Origin: Streptomyces qaidamensis
GTDB lineage: Bacteria > Actinomycetota > Actinomycetes > Streptomycetales > Streptomycetaceae
Assembly (NCBI RefSeq): GCF_001611795.1
Contig: NZ_CP015098.1
Location: 8,432,001 to 8,496,000, forward strand
Reading direction: 5' to 3'
Length of the DNA stretch: 64,000 bases
A program made the position numbers and the translations under genes. Of the stretch, positions 42,671-51,643 are shown one piece after another (the stretch's first letter is position 1; the number at the start of each line of letters is the position of its first letter). A model generated the notes under the pieces. The model was not told the origin of the DNA. It saw nothing but the letters and a program-made list of their open reading frames with translations, and did not search any database.

Positions 42671-44167
42671 TCAGACCGCCGTGCGGTCCATCGGCAGGGT
42701 GAGGGCTTCGGCGTCGGTGCCGCGCCCGGTGGTGAAGTAGGACGAGCGCCGGACGTACTTGGCCACGGCGGCCATGACGAGACCGGCGAGCACGATCACG
42801 GCGGGCAGCGAGAACATGAACCAGCCGTTGTCCGGGCTCAGTTCGAAGTGATCGCTCATCGTCAGGTACGAGTATCCGAGGTAGCCGCCCAGGCCCAGCA
42901 TCACCAGCCCGGACAGGGCGGGCACGGCGACGGCGAGCAGTGCCTCGCGCATCCCCTCGTGCCGCGCGGCGCGGAAGCGCACGGCGCAGGCGATCGCGGT
43001 CAGGCCGTAGTAGAGGGCCACGATCAGGCCGATGGCGTTGACGGCGGCCAGCAGCATGTCGCTCAGCTTGGGGATCGCGAAGGCGCCCACGGCGATCACG
43101 GCGGCGACGGACATCAAAACGACCGTCCCGGCGGCCGGAGTGCCGTAGCGCGGGTGGACCCGGGTCCACAGCGGGCCCATGGTGCGGTCGCGGCCCATGG
43201 CGAGCAGGCCGCGCGCCGTGGGGATCAGGGTGGCCTGCACCGAGGCGACGGCGGAGAACATCAGGGCGAGCAGGGGCAGGGTGGCCCAGGGTTCGGCGGC
43301 CAGCTTCTCCCCGAGGTGGCCGAGGGCCTGCGGGCCGTTGCGGACGAGTTCGGCCAGGCTCATCTCCCGCTGGAAGGCCACCGACGCGAAGAGGAACAGG
43401 CCGAGCATCGCGAACAGGGCGATGAGTCCGCCCCGCGCCGAGTCGCCCGGGTCCTTCGTCTCCTCGGTGACGCTGAACGCCGCGTCCCAGCCCCAGAAGA
43501 AGAACACCGCGAGGACCATGCCCTGGGCGAAGGCGGTGCCGCTGGAGATCTCGAACGGGTTGAACCAGGACAGGGAGACCGCGTGGTCGCCGGTGACCAG
43601 GGCCCAGCCGCAGAAGCCGAGCAGCACCGCGTACTCGAAGACCAGCAACCCGAACTGGAACCGGGTCGCGCCCCGGACACCGGTGACCGCCAGGGCGGTG
43701 AGGGCGAGCAGGATCACCAGCCCGACCCCCGTGCAGACGCCGGTGGACGTCGGGTCGAGGGCGATGCCGGCCAGGCTGCGCAGACCGGCCTTGTTGGCGA
43801 AGGCCAGCACGACCGAGCCCATGATGGCGCTGGTGTAGGCGCAGAAGACGACCGAGCCGACCAGCGTCACCCAGCCGGTCAGGAAGCCGGGCCAGGGCCC
43901 GAGGGATCTGCCGACCCAGGTGTAGCCGTTGCCGCAGTTGGGTTCGGAGCGGTTGAGACGGGCGTAGGCGAGGGCGATGCCCAGCACCGGCAGGAACGCC
44001 AGCAGCAGGAGCGCCGGGGCCTGCAGGCCCACGATGGTGGCGATCGTGCCCATGCCGATGGCGATGCTGGTGGTGGCCGCGGTGCTGGACGCGGCGATGG
44101 CGACGCCGTCGACGACGCCGAGGGAACGGCGCAGCGCGGGGCGTGGCGAGGGCGGTGCGGAGGACAT
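42671..44167 (-). CDS. APC-superfamily amino-acid permease
   Basis: 498 residues with 12 helices. Helix 1 region GVVDGVAIAASSTAATTSIA and helix 6 FFFWGWDAAFSVTEETKDP are typical of APC amino-acid/amine transporters. The N-terminus is short and cytoplasmic. ATG 44167 is preceded by GAGGAGC. Cotranscribed with the amidohydrolase downstream; the divergent TetR gene and the intergenic palindrome suggest ligand-controlled expression. Confidence 0.9.
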   Translation of the reverse strand: MSSAPPSPRPALRRSLGVVDGVAIAASSTAATTSIAIGMGTIATIVGLQAPALLLLAFLPVLGIALAYARLNRSEPNCGNGYTWVGRSLGPWPGFLTGWVTLVGSVVFCAYTSAIMGSVVLAFANKAGLRSLAGIALDPTSTGVCTGVGLVILLALTALAVTGVRGATRFQFGLLVFEYAVLLGFCGWALVTGDHAVSLSWFNPFEISSGTAFAQGMVLAVFFFWGWDAAFSVTEETKDPGDSARGGLIALFAMLGLFLFASVAFQREMSLAELVRNGPQALGHLGEKLAAEPWATLPLLALMFSAVASVQATLIPTARGLLAMGRDRTMGPLWTRVHPRYGTPAAGTVVLMSVAAVIAVGAFAIPKLSDMLLAAVNAIGLIVALYYGLTAIACAVRFRAARHEGMREALLAVAVPALSGLVMLGLGGYLGYSYLTMSDHFELSPDNGWFMFSLPAVIVLAGLVMAAVAKYVRRSSYFTTGRGTDAEALTLPMDRTAV

Positions 44168-44239
44168 GAAGGGCTCCTCGGGGGGAGGGGTGGGAAGAGC
44201 CGCGCGGGACTGTGATGGAACAGCCGGTGTCCACATTGG

Positions 44240-44254
44240 GTCAACCCTGTTGAC
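44240..44254. promoter_or_regulatory. Candidate TetR operator
   Basis: GTCAAC-CCT-GTTGAC is a perfect 6-3-6 inverted repeat, in the gap between the divergent permease (44167) and TetR (44359) genes. Flanking A/T-rich bases (CATTGG, GTAAGG) suggest promoter overlap. TetR repressors usually bind such palindromes next to their own gene. Inference only. Confidence 0.65.
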
Positions 44255-44358
44255 GTAAGGCGAACGGGGCCGTTCACTGCGTCACGTGAGGAACCGTCCG
44301 TGCGCGAGGCGCCGCCGGTGCGCGGAGCCGTCCGTGTGCGAGGAGAGGAGTCCGGGTC

Positions 44359-45060
44359 ATGACCACCCGTGTCCCGCAGGAACGACGGCGTCGCCGGCCG
44401 ACCCGTTCGGGGGTCCTGCTGTCGGAGGACCTGATCGTGGAGACCGCGTTGCGGCTCATCGGCGAGCACGGGCCCGAGGCGCTGAGCGTGCGCCGCCTCG
44501 GCGCGGCCCTGGGCTGCGACCCGACCGCCCTCTACCGCTACTTCCACGACACCGACGACCTGGTGCTCGCCATCGCCGACCGGATCATCGGCGACGCGAT
44601 GGTCGGCTTCACGGCCGGGGACGACTGGGTGGCCTCATTGCGCGAGATGGCCCTCAGGGTCCGTGCGGGCTACCTCGCCCATCCCCGCGCGGCGGCCATG
44701 GCGGCCCACCGAGTGACCCGGCGCCCGAACGAGATCCGCGCCGTGGAGACGGGCATCGGCCTGCTGCTCACCGCGGGCTTCCCGCCGGCCGACGCCGCCC
44801 GGCTCTACCTGGCCTTCATCGACACCGTGCTCAGCCACGCCGCCACGGAGGCCGCGTTCCACGCCCTCCCACCGCAGCAGCGCGAGGCCGACCACCGGTC
44901 CTGGCGGGACGTCTACCAGGGCCTGGATCCGGCGACGTACCCGTCCCTGACCATGGTCCGCCGGGAGCTGCCCGCGATGGCGGACAGCTCCTTCGAACCG
45001 GCCGTGGACCTCCTGCTGGAGGCTCTGGCGGCCCGGGCGCGGGCCCTCAAGCGGAGGTGA
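44359..45060 (+). CDS. TetR-family transcriptional repressor
   Basis: 233 residues. N-terminal helix-turn-helix: LIVETALRLIGEHGPEALSV then RRLGAALGCDPTALYRYFHD. The C-terminal ligand domain has TetR_C-type helices. Divergent from the amino-acid permease/amidohydrolase operon, which it probably represses until a substrate binds. ATG 44359 follows GAGGAGAGG. The ABC exporter gene on the opposite strand ends 10 nt away. Confidence 0.9.
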   Translation: MTTRVPQERRRRRPTRSGVLLSEDLIVETALRLIGEHGPEALSVRRLGAALGCDPTALYRYFHDTDDLVLAIADRIIGDAMVGFTAGDDWVASLREMALRVRAGYLAHPRAAAMAAHRVTRRPNEIRAVETGIGLLLTAGFPPADAARLYLAFIDTVLSHAATEAAFHALPPQQREADHRSWRDVYQGLDPATYPSLTMVRRELPAMADSSFEPAVDLLLEALAARARALKRR

Positions 45061-45069
45061 GCGCCTGCG

Positions 45070-46884
45070 CTACAGCACCTCGGCCCGACCGGGGGTGTCG
45101 TCCAGGAAGCCACCCGACTGGTGCTGCCACAGCTTCGCGTAAGCACCGCCGTTCGCGAGCAGCTCCTGGTGGGTGCCCTGCTCGATGATCCGGCCGCGGT
45201 CGAGGACGACGAGCTGGTCCATGCCGGCGACCGTGCTCAGCCGGTGCGCCACCACCAGCGCGGTCCGCCCGTCCATGAGCCGCCACAGCGCCTCCTGGAC
45301 GAGCAGTTCGCTCTCGGAGTCCAGGGCGCTGGTCGCCTCGTCGAGCAGCAGGATCGGCGCGTCCCGCAGGATCGCCCGGGCAAGGGCGACCCGCTGGCGC
45401 TGCCCGCCGGACAGCTTGACGCCCCGCTCGCCGACCATGGTGTCGAAGCCGTCCGGCAGCGCGTCGGCGAACTCGGTGACATGGGCCGCCTCGGCCGCCC
45501 GGCGGATCTCGGCGTCGGTGGCGTCCGGCCGGGCGAAGGCGATGTTGTCCCGCAGCGTGCGGTGGAACATCGCCGGGTCCTGCGGCACGTACGCGATCCG
45601 GCCGCGCAGGTCGGCCTGGCGCACCCGGCTGATGTCCTGGCCGCCGACCAGGATGCGGCCGCTGTCGATGTCGGTCATCCGCAGCAGCAGCCGGGTGAGC
45701 GAGGTCTTGCCGCCGCCGGACCGGCCCACGAGACCGATCTTCGCCCCGCTCGGCACGGCCAGGTCGAGCCCCTCGAAGAGCGGCCGGCCGCCCCGGTGCG
45801 CGAAGGTCACCTTCTCGAAGCGGACGTCGGCCGACGGGGCCCGCAGCGGCTCCGGTGCCGGAGGGTCGAGCACCGTCGGCGGGGTCAGGAGCAGTTCGGT
45901 GAACTGCGCGGCCTCCGTCATCGAGCTCTCCAGTCGGCGGTATATCTGGTTGAACTCGAACATGATCCGGGTCGCGTTGTTGTAGTAGGCGAAGGCCACC
46001 ACGATGGCCTCCACGCCGTGCGCGCCGCCGCCCAGCGTCACCGCGAGCAGCAGGCCCATCGCGTTGGTGAGGACGGACATCGGCGCGACCAGCGTGTCGA
46101 TGCGCAGGTTGCCGTAGTCCCACGACCGCATGGTGAGCCGTCGGGACACGGCGACCCGGGACCGGTGTTCGGCGGCCTCGCGCTCCTCCGCGGCGAACGC
46201 CCGCACGGTGTCCATGTTCATCAGGCTGTCGGCGACATGGCCCGACACCCGCGCGATCGCCTCCTCACGCCGGTCGACGAGCGCCTGCCGGCGCCGGATG
46301 AGCGGCACGACCAGCACCGCCGTCAGGGCGATCATCACCAGGAGACCGACGACGAGCAGCGGTTCGTAACGCCACAGCACCACCGCGCCGAACACCAGTG
46401 GCACGAAGCTCCCTACGATCTGGAACGTCAGTGTGTCGACGAACTGCTCGAACCGGGAGGCGAAGCTGAGGACCCGCTTGGTCAGCGAGCCGGCGAAGTT
46501 GTCGTGGAAGAACGTGGCGTCCTTGGCGAACAGTTCGTCCATGCCGATCACGTAGAGGTGCTCGATGCCCAGGGCTTCGAGACGGGTGAGGCAGTGCAGG
46601 GCGACGCGCCACAGTGCCTCCGCGGTCAGCAGGACACCGGCGAAGGCGAGCACGTACGGCAGTGTCGAGCCCGCCGTGACGTCCTCGTTCCCGGCGATGT
46701 CGCCGACGAGCTTGGCGACGATCAGCGGCGCCACGTAGTTGATTCCGATGTTGCCCAGCGCCGAGAGCAGCATCGCGGGAGCCGACCACCGGCGGAGCCG
46801 GGACAACTCCCGTCCGTAGTGGCGAAGTGCGAGAAGCACCGAGCGCCTGCCCGGTAAAACCCTGTGTGTTTCCGGCGTTTCCAT
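45070..46884 (-). CDS. ABC exporter, fused membrane and ATPase domains
   Basis: 604 residues. The N-terminal six-helix ABC transmembrane domain (about 25-330) is followed by an ATPase with Walker A GRSGGGKTS, Q-loop YVPQDPAMF, signature LSGGQRQRV, Walker B ILLLDEATSALD and H-loop VVAHRL. A half-size exporter that must dimerise. Likely moves a lipid, drug or peptide outward. ATG 46884 with GGGGTGGG upstream. Single gene; no partner half-transporter is near. Confidence 0.92.
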   Translation of the reverse strand: METPETHRVLPGRRSVLLALRHYGRELSRLRRWSAPAMLLSALGNIGINYVAPLIVAKLVGDIAGNEDVTAGSTLPYVLAFAGVLLTAEALWRVALHCLTRLEALGIEHLYVIGMDELFAKDATFFHDNFAGSLTKRVLSFASRFEQFVDTLTFQIVGSFVPLVFGAVVLWRYEPLLVVGLLVMIALTAVLVVPLIRRRQALVDRREEAIARVSGHVADSLMNMDTVRAFAAEEREAAEHRSRVAVSRRLTMRSWDYGNLRIDTLVAPMSVLTNAMGLLLAVTLGGGAHGVEAIVVAFAYYNNATRIMFEFNQIYRRLESSMTEAAQFTELLLTPPTVLDPPAPEPLRAPSADVRFEKVTFAHRGGRPLFEGLDLAVPSGAKIGLVGRSGGGKTSLTRLLLRMTDIDSGRILVGGQDISRVRQADLRGRIAYVPQDPAMFHRTLRDNIAFARPDATDAEIRRAAEAAHVTEFADALPDGFDTMVGERGVKLSGGQRQRVALARAILRDAPILLLDEATSALDSESELLVQEALWRLMDGRTALVVAHRLSTVAGMDQLVVLDRGRIIEQGTHQELLANGGAYAKLWQHQSGGFLDDTPGRAEVL

Positions 46885-47108
46885 CCCACCCCTGTGTCGT
46901 CCTGTGGCCGCCCGCCGCGCCGCGCGTGCGGGCAGGGGCCATCACCGCAACGGATGCGTGAGGTTTCGGGTCGAGTCCGGAAGTGTCCCGCGATACCGAC
47001 CGCCGAGTCCAAGCGTTTTCCGGCCGGGCGGTGGTGTGCGGGGAGCGCTCGGGGGCACGGCGGGCGGGCCGGGGGAGCGGTCGCCGCCCCCGGGGCGTTC
47101 CGTGCGGT

Positions 47109-47441
47109 TCAGGACGCGGCGCTGGAGCCCGGGCGGAGCGTGAAGACGTGGTCGAGACCGACGAGGGTGAGGACGCGCATGAGGTTCGCCGGTACGGCGG
47201 CCAGGACGACGTCGGCCCCGGCGGCCAGCGCGTGCTGGCGGGCGGCGAGGAGCGCGGTGATGCCCGAGGAGTCGCAGAACCCCAGGCCGGACAGGTCGAG
47301 GACCAGGCACTGCCCCGGTGACAGGGAGAGCTGGTCGAGCCTGCCCCGCAGGACGGGGGCCTGGTCGTAGTCCAGGTCGCCGGCCACGTGCAGAACGGCG
47401 CCGGCCGCGGTGTCGTGCTGTCTGACGGTGAGCGGGTTCAT
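47109..47441 (-). CDS. STAS-domain anti-sigma factor antagonist (RsbV-like)
   Basis: 110 residues forming a single STAS domain: LHVAGDLDYDQAPVLRGRL, then LVLDLSGLGFCDSSGITALL, where the DSSG serine is the phosphorylation site of the SpoIIAA/RsbV family. Dephosphorylated, such proteins bind the anti-sigma kinase and release the sigma factor. Its ATG overlaps the stop of the PAS-PP2C gene (ATGA), so the phosphatase and its probable substrate are made together. Confidence 0.92.
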   Translation of the reverse strand: MNPLTVRQHDTAAGAVLHVAGDLDYDQAPVLRGRLDQLSLSPGQCLVLDLSGLGFCDSSGITALLAARQHALAAGADVVLAAVPANLMRVLTLVGLDHVFTLRPGSSAAS

Positions 47442-48760
47442 GAGGTGTGACTCGTTACGGGGCCTGGGGAGGAAGGGGCGGTGGGAACGCCGAGCGCGAG
47501 CAGCGCGGTGTCGTCGTCCAGACCGTCGCCGAAGCTCTCCAGCAGCCCGGTCAGGGCGGTGATCACCTCGTGCGGCGCGCCCGGCGCGTGGTCGGTGGCG
47601 AAGGTGTGCAGGGCGTCCTCGCCGTACAGGTCGTCCCGGCCGGGGCCGGTGCGGGCCTCGGTGAGGCCGTCGGTGTAGAGCACGACCGTGTCGCCGGGGT
47701 CGAGGACGGTCTCGGCCGTGCCGATCGGCGCGCCGGGGACGACGCCGATGAGCAGGCCGCCCGGGGTGGGCAGGTACTCGGCGCGGCCGTCGGACCTCAG
47801 GACGAGCGCCGGCGGGTGGCCGCCGGAGGCGAGGCGCACCACCGTCCGCCCGTGCTCGCCGCCCGGCTCGATGATCCCGAAGATGCAGGTGCAGTACCGG
47901 GGGTTGCCGTCGCCGGTGTACCGCTCGTGCAGGACGGCGTTCAGCGTGGCCAGGGCGGACGCCGGGTCCGGGTCGTGGTGGGCCGCGGCACGCAGGGTGT
48001 AGCGGGTCAGCGAGGTGAGGGAGGCGGCCTCGGGGCCCTTGCCGCACACGTCGCCGAGGAAGAACGCCCACCGGTCGCCGGTGACCGGGAACAGGTCGTA
48101 GAAGTCGCCGCCGAGCTGGTCCGGCGAGGCCGTGTGGTAGTGCACGGCCGTCTCCAGGCCCGGCACCGCGGGCAGCGAGTCGGGCACGAGGGAACGCTGC
48201 AGCACGGCGAGCGCGTCGGCCAGCCTGGCCCGGTCCGCCTCGGCCTGCCGCCGGGCCTCGTCCGCCTCGGCGCGGGCCCGCTCGGCCTCCTCGCGGCGGC
48301 GCAGGAGCTCCTGCTCGTAGGCGCGGCGGTCCGAGGCGTCGAAGACGGTGATCCGGATCAGCAGCGGCTCGCCCTCGCTACCGCGCTTGAGCACCGCGGA
48401 GACCAGCACCGGCAGCCGGCCACCGTCCCGGCGCCGCATCTCCAGGGCGATGCCCCGCAGCTCGCCCTGCATGCGCAGCAGCGGAGCGAAGTGCGTCTCG
48501 TGGTACAGCTTCCCGCCCACGGTGAGCAGGTCCGCGAAGCGCTTGCGGCCCGCGACGGCCTCACGGTCCAGGCCCAGCCACTCCAGCAGCGTGGTGTTGA
48601 TCTTGGCGATGGTGCCGTCCATCATCGTGGACAGGTAACCGCAGGGCGCGGACTCGTACAGGTCCTCCGCGCTGTCCTCCAGCAGCGCGGTGAACGCCGC
48701 GTCCGTGCTCGCCTCGCCGCCTGTTCCGGCGGGCTCCGGGACGCCGCCCGTACGGCACAT
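47438..48760 (-). CDS. PAS-PP2C serine phosphatase (RsbP-like)
   Basis: 440 residues. N-terminal PAS domain (about 25-170: YLSTMMDGTIAKINTTLLEW). A charged coiled coil rich in Arg/Glu/Ala (about 175-205) leads to a PP2C phosphatase with QLGGDFYDLF, GDVCGKGPEAA, ASGGHPPALV, LYTDGLTEA and DDDTALLAL. This PAS/coiled-coil/PP2C layout is that of Bacillus RsbP, the energy-stress phosphatase. Its start overlaps the stop of an RsbQ-like hydrolase by one base, and it is followed by an STAS protein. Strong case for an energy-stress partner-switching module. Confidence 0.92.
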   Translation of the reverse strand: MCRTGGVPEPAGTGGEASTDAAFTALLEDSAEDLYESAPCGYLSTMMDGTIAKINTTLLEWLGLDREAVAGRKRFADLLTVGGKLYHETHFAPLLRMQGELRGIALEMRRRDGGRLPVLVSAVLKRGSEGEPLLIRITVFDASDRRAYEQELLRRREEAERARAEADEARRQAEADRARLADALAVLQRSLVPDSLPAVPGLETAVHYHTASPDQLGGDFYDLFPVTGDRWAFFLGDVCGKGPEAASLTSLTRYTLRAAAHHDPDPASALATLNAVLHERYTGDGNPRYCTCIFGIIEPGGEHGRTVVRLASGGHPPALVLRSDGRAEYLPTPGGLLIGVVPGAPIGTAETVLDPGDTVVLYTDGLTEARTGPGRDDLYGEDALHTFATDHAPGAPHEVITALTGLLESFGDGLDDDTALLALGVPTAPSSPGPVTSHTS

Positions 48761-49572
48761 CACTTCAGGTACTCCAGGAAATCGAGGATCGCCCCGGTGG
48801 TGGCCTCCGGCGCGCTGAGCTGCGGGCAGTGCCCGGTGGCGTCGAGCGTGACGAGGCGGGAGCCGGGGATCGCCCCGTGCACATGGGCGCCGACCTCGCG
48901 GGGCGCGATGGCGTCCTGCTCGCACTCCAGCACGAGGGTCGGCACGGACACGCCCTTGAGGTCCTCCCGGCTGTCGGTGAGGAACGTCGTACGGGCGAAG
49001 ACCCGGGCGATGTCGGGGTCGGTGGCGCAGAAGCTGTTGGTCAGCTCCTGCCCGAGTTCCGGACGCTCCGGGTTGCCCATGATCACCGGGGCCATGGCGG
49101 ACGACCAGCCCAGGTAATTGGCCTCCAGGGAGGCGAGCAGTTCGTCGATGTCCTCGGTGCTGAAGCCGCCGCGGTAGCCCTCGTCGTCGATGTAGCAGGG
49201 CGAGGGCGTCACCATCACGAGCGCCCCGATCCGCTCCGGCGCCGCCTGCGCCGCCAGCACCCCGACCATGGCACTCACCGAGTGCCCCACGAACACCGCC
49301 TTCCGCAGGTCCAGCTCCTCGCAGACGTCGACGACGTCAGCGGCGTAGCCCTGGAGCGAGGAGTAGCGCTCCTCGCTCCACGCGGAGAGGTCCGAGCCGC
49401 CGGAGCCGACGTAGTCGAACAGCACCACTCGGTAGCGCTTGGCAAGCGCCGGTACCACCAGCCGCCACATGTTCTGGTCACAGCCGAACCCGTGCGCCAG
49501 GAGCAGCACCGGCGCGCCTTCGGGGCCGGTGACGTTGACGTTGTTCCTGCGGCGGATGTCCATGCGGACCAT
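48760..49572 (-). CDS. RsbQ-like alpha/beta hydrolase, putative stress signalling cofactor
   Basis: 270 residues. It tracks Bacillus RsbQ closely: RRNNVNVTG, LLAHGFGCDQNMWRLV, VVLFDYVGSGGSDL, FVGHSVSAMVGVLA (nucleophile Ser), MVTPSPCYIDDEGYRGGF, NYLGWSSAMAPVIMGNPERP, NSFCATDPDIARVFA, ending with the catalytic His in TGHCPQLS. RsbQ is required for RsbP activity and belongs to the same hydrolase clan as plant D14/KAI2 receptors. Its stop overlaps the phosphatase start (TGATG). ATG 49572 or 49563; GGAG is nearer the latter. Confidence 0.92.
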   Translation of the reverse strand: MVRMDIRRRNNVNVTGPEGAPVLLLAHGFGCDQNMWRLVVPALAKRYRVVLFDYVGSGGSDLSAWSEERYSSLQGYAADVVDVCEELDLRKAVFVGHSVSAMVGVLAAQAAPERIGALVMVTPSPCYIDDEGYRGGFSTEDIDELLASLEANYLGWSSAMAPVIMGNPERPELGQELTNSFCATDPDIARVFARTTFLTDSREDLKGVSVPTLVLECEQDAIAPREVGAHVHGAIPGSRLVTLDATGHCPQLSAPEATTGAILDFLEYLK

Positions 49573-49635
49573 GCTCCCACCTCGGACGGAGTCCTTCGAC
49601 GGGGGCCCGGAGGCAGCCTCTTCGCGACCGCGGAG

Positions 49636-50334
49636 TCAGCCCAGGTACAGCGGCACCCTGGCGGCCGCCTCGCCGAGCCCGGCCTGCTCCGCCTCGGTCG
49701 GCGACCGCCGCCCGGTGCCGACGAGCAGCGCGTCCACGTCGTGGAAGGACGTCGGGAACGGGCTCCCCGCGATCCGCTCCAGCATCTCCCGGGAACGGGC
49801 GAGCCCCTCCGCGGGCGGCTGCTGCGCGGTCGGGAGATGGGCTATCAGGTCGAGGTGGTGCAGCGTCCACTCCATGACGTACGTGTCGAGGAAGTCGCCC
49901 ACGGTGAGAATCTCGTCGCGGGTGCCGACCCGGCCGGCCGGATCGGCGAGCAGGGCCGCGCGCCCGGCGGCGGAGCCGACGTCGTCCAGATGGAACTTCA
50001 ACAGGTGCGGATCCTCGTACGCGGCGGCCAGCCGGACGGTCAGCGCGTCGAGCGGGTCGTCCCCCGTGGGCGGAGTGTCGGAGATGTTCCAGTAGGTCAG
50101 CGCGTCACGGGTCGGTTCCCGGTCGGACGGGGTGGCCAGCGTGATCAGGACGTCCTGGGCGTCGACGATCAGATGGCACACCAGGTCCCGCACCAGCCAG
50201 CCCGTACATCCCGAGGGCCGCCCGAAGTCCTCGTCGGACAGGTCGTCAACCGCCGCGCGCAGTGCGTCCCATGAACGTGTGAAGCGATCCACCTCGGCAC
50301 CGTAGTGCGGTGCGGCGAGCGTGGACAAGCGCAT
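49636..50334 (-). CDS. Mycothiol-dependent maleylpyruvate isomerase-family protein
   Basis: 232 residues. The MDMPI N-terminal bundle is clear: FGRPSGCTGWLVRDLVCHLI and later VMEWTLHHLDLIAHLP, which place three His for a divalent metal, as in DinB-like thiol enzymes. These use mycothiol in isomerisation or detoxification. It lies 64 nt upstream of the rsbQ-like gene on the same strand, so it could be the first gene of that operon. ATG 50334. Confidence 0.83.
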   Translation of the reverse strand: MRLSTLAAPHYGAEVDRFTRSWDALRAAVDDLSDEDFGRPSGCTGWLVRDLVCHLIVDAQDVLITLATPSDREPTRDALTYWNISDTPPTGDDPLDALTVRLAAAYEDPHLLKFHLDDVGSAAGRAALLADPAGRVGTRDEILTVGDFLDTYVMEWTLHHLDLIAHLPTAQQPPAEGLARSREMLERIAGSPFPTSFHDVDALLVGTGRRSPTEAEQAGLGEAAARVPLYLG

Positions 50335-50453
50335 TTGCGGGCACCTGAAGGGTTACCGGGACCGTTGACGCGTGCGTATCCGGTGGGTCACGTCGAGTGA
50401 TCCGGTCATTGCGGCGGCGTATCACATGGCTTGCGATCCAAGAGGTGGTGAGC

Positions 50454-51590
50454 ATGACCCTCCTGCACACTCCCGGAGTACCGCCCGCGAGCGGCGAGGG
50501 CGCGGAGCAGCTCGTGTCGCCGGTCCGTTCGCACACCGAGTGGGATCCGCTGGAGGAGATCATCGTCGGGCGCCTGGAGGGCGCGACGATCCCCTCCGAC
50601 CATGCGGTGGTGACCTGCAACGTGCCGCCGTGGGCGGGGCGGTTGCAGGGGCTCGCGTCCGGCCTCCGGTATCCGCGGCTGCTCGTCGAGCAGGCGCAGC
50701 AGGAGATCGACGCCTTCGTCGCCCTGCTGGAGTCCCTCGGCGTCACGGTCCGGCGGCCGGAGGCGGTCGACCACCGGCGCCGCTTCGGCACCCCCGACTG
50801 GACCTCGCGCGGCTTCTGCAACACCTGCCCGCGCGACAGCATGCTCGTGATCGGCGACGAGATCATCGAGACGCCGATGGCGTGGCCCTGCCGGTACTTC
50901 GAGACGCACTCCTACCGACCGGTCCTCAAGGACTACTTCCGGCGCGGCGCGCGCTGGACGGCGGCCCCCAGGCCGCAGCTCACCGACGAGCTGTTCGATC
51001 CGGACTTTCGCGTTCCGGGGCCGGGCGAGCCCATGCGGTACATCCTCACCGAGTTCGAGCCCGTCTTCGACGCGGCGGACTTCGTCCGGGCGGGACGGGA
51101 CCTGTTCGTCACCCGCAGCAACGTCACCAACGCGATGGGTATCGACTGGCTGCGCCGCCACCTCGGCCCGGAGTACCGCATCCACGAGATCGAGAGCCGC
51201 TGCCGCACGCCCATGCACATCGACACGACGTTCGTCCTGCTCGCGCCCGGCAAGGTGCTGATCAACCCCGAGTACATCGACGCCGACCGCCTGCCGGACG
51301 TCCTCGGCTCCTGGGACGTCCTGGTCGCTCCCGAGCCCGACCCGATCGACGAGCGGCTGCTCAAGATCACGTCGATGTGCGGCAAGTGGCTCAGCATGAA
51401 CGTGCTCATGCTGGACGAGAAGCAGGTGATAGCGGAGCGGCACCACACGGGGATGCTGCGCGCGCTGGAGAAGTGGGGCTTCGAGCCGATCCCGTGCGAC
51501 CTGCTGCACTACGCCCCCTTCGGCGGCTCGTTCCACTGCGCGACCCTGGACGTCCGGCGCCGCGGCTCGCTCCAGTCCTACTTCGACTGA
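50454..51590 (+). CDS. Amidinotransferase (glycine/inosamine-phosphate type)
   Basis: 378 residues. Pentein fold: EWDPLEEIIVGRLEGATIP start, CPRDSMLVIGDEIIETPM with the catalytic Asp (near 127), PMHIDTTFVLL with the catalytic His, and FGGSFHCATLDVRR with the catalytic Cys near 362. Resembles arginine:glycine and arginine:inosamine-phosphate amidinotransferases (StrB family). It moves an amidino group from arginine to an amine. No aminocyclitol or guanidino pathway genes are near, so the acceptor is unknown. ATG 50454 with AGAGGTGGTG. Confidence 0.9.
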   Translation: MTLLHTPGVPPASGEGAEQLVSPVRSHTEWDPLEEIIVGRLEGATIPSDHAVVTCNVPPWAGRLQGLASGLRYPRLLVEQAQQEIDAFVALLESLGVTVRRPEAVDHRRRFGTPDWTSRGFCNTCPRDSMLVIGDEIIETPMAWPCRYFETHSYRPVLKDYFRRGARWTAAPRPQLTDELFDPDFRVPGPGEPMRYILTEFEPVFDAADFVRAGRDLFVTRSNVTNAMGIDWLRRHLGPEYRIHEIESRCRTPMHIDTTFVLLAPGKVLINPEYIDADRLPDVLGSWDVLVAPEPDPIDERLLKITSMCGKWLSMNVLMLDEKQVIAERHHTGMLRALEKWGFEPIPCDLLHYAPFGGSFHCATLDVRRRGSLQSYFD

Positions 51591-51643
51591 CCGAGCCGTC
51601 CCGACGGCCGCAGGCGAGGGGGACCGGACCCGGGGGGCGCCCC

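Noticed and set aside
41847..44234. Minus-strand frame of about 795 codons
   Set aside because: Out of frame with the permease and amidohydrolase genes, which both show intact domains in other frames.
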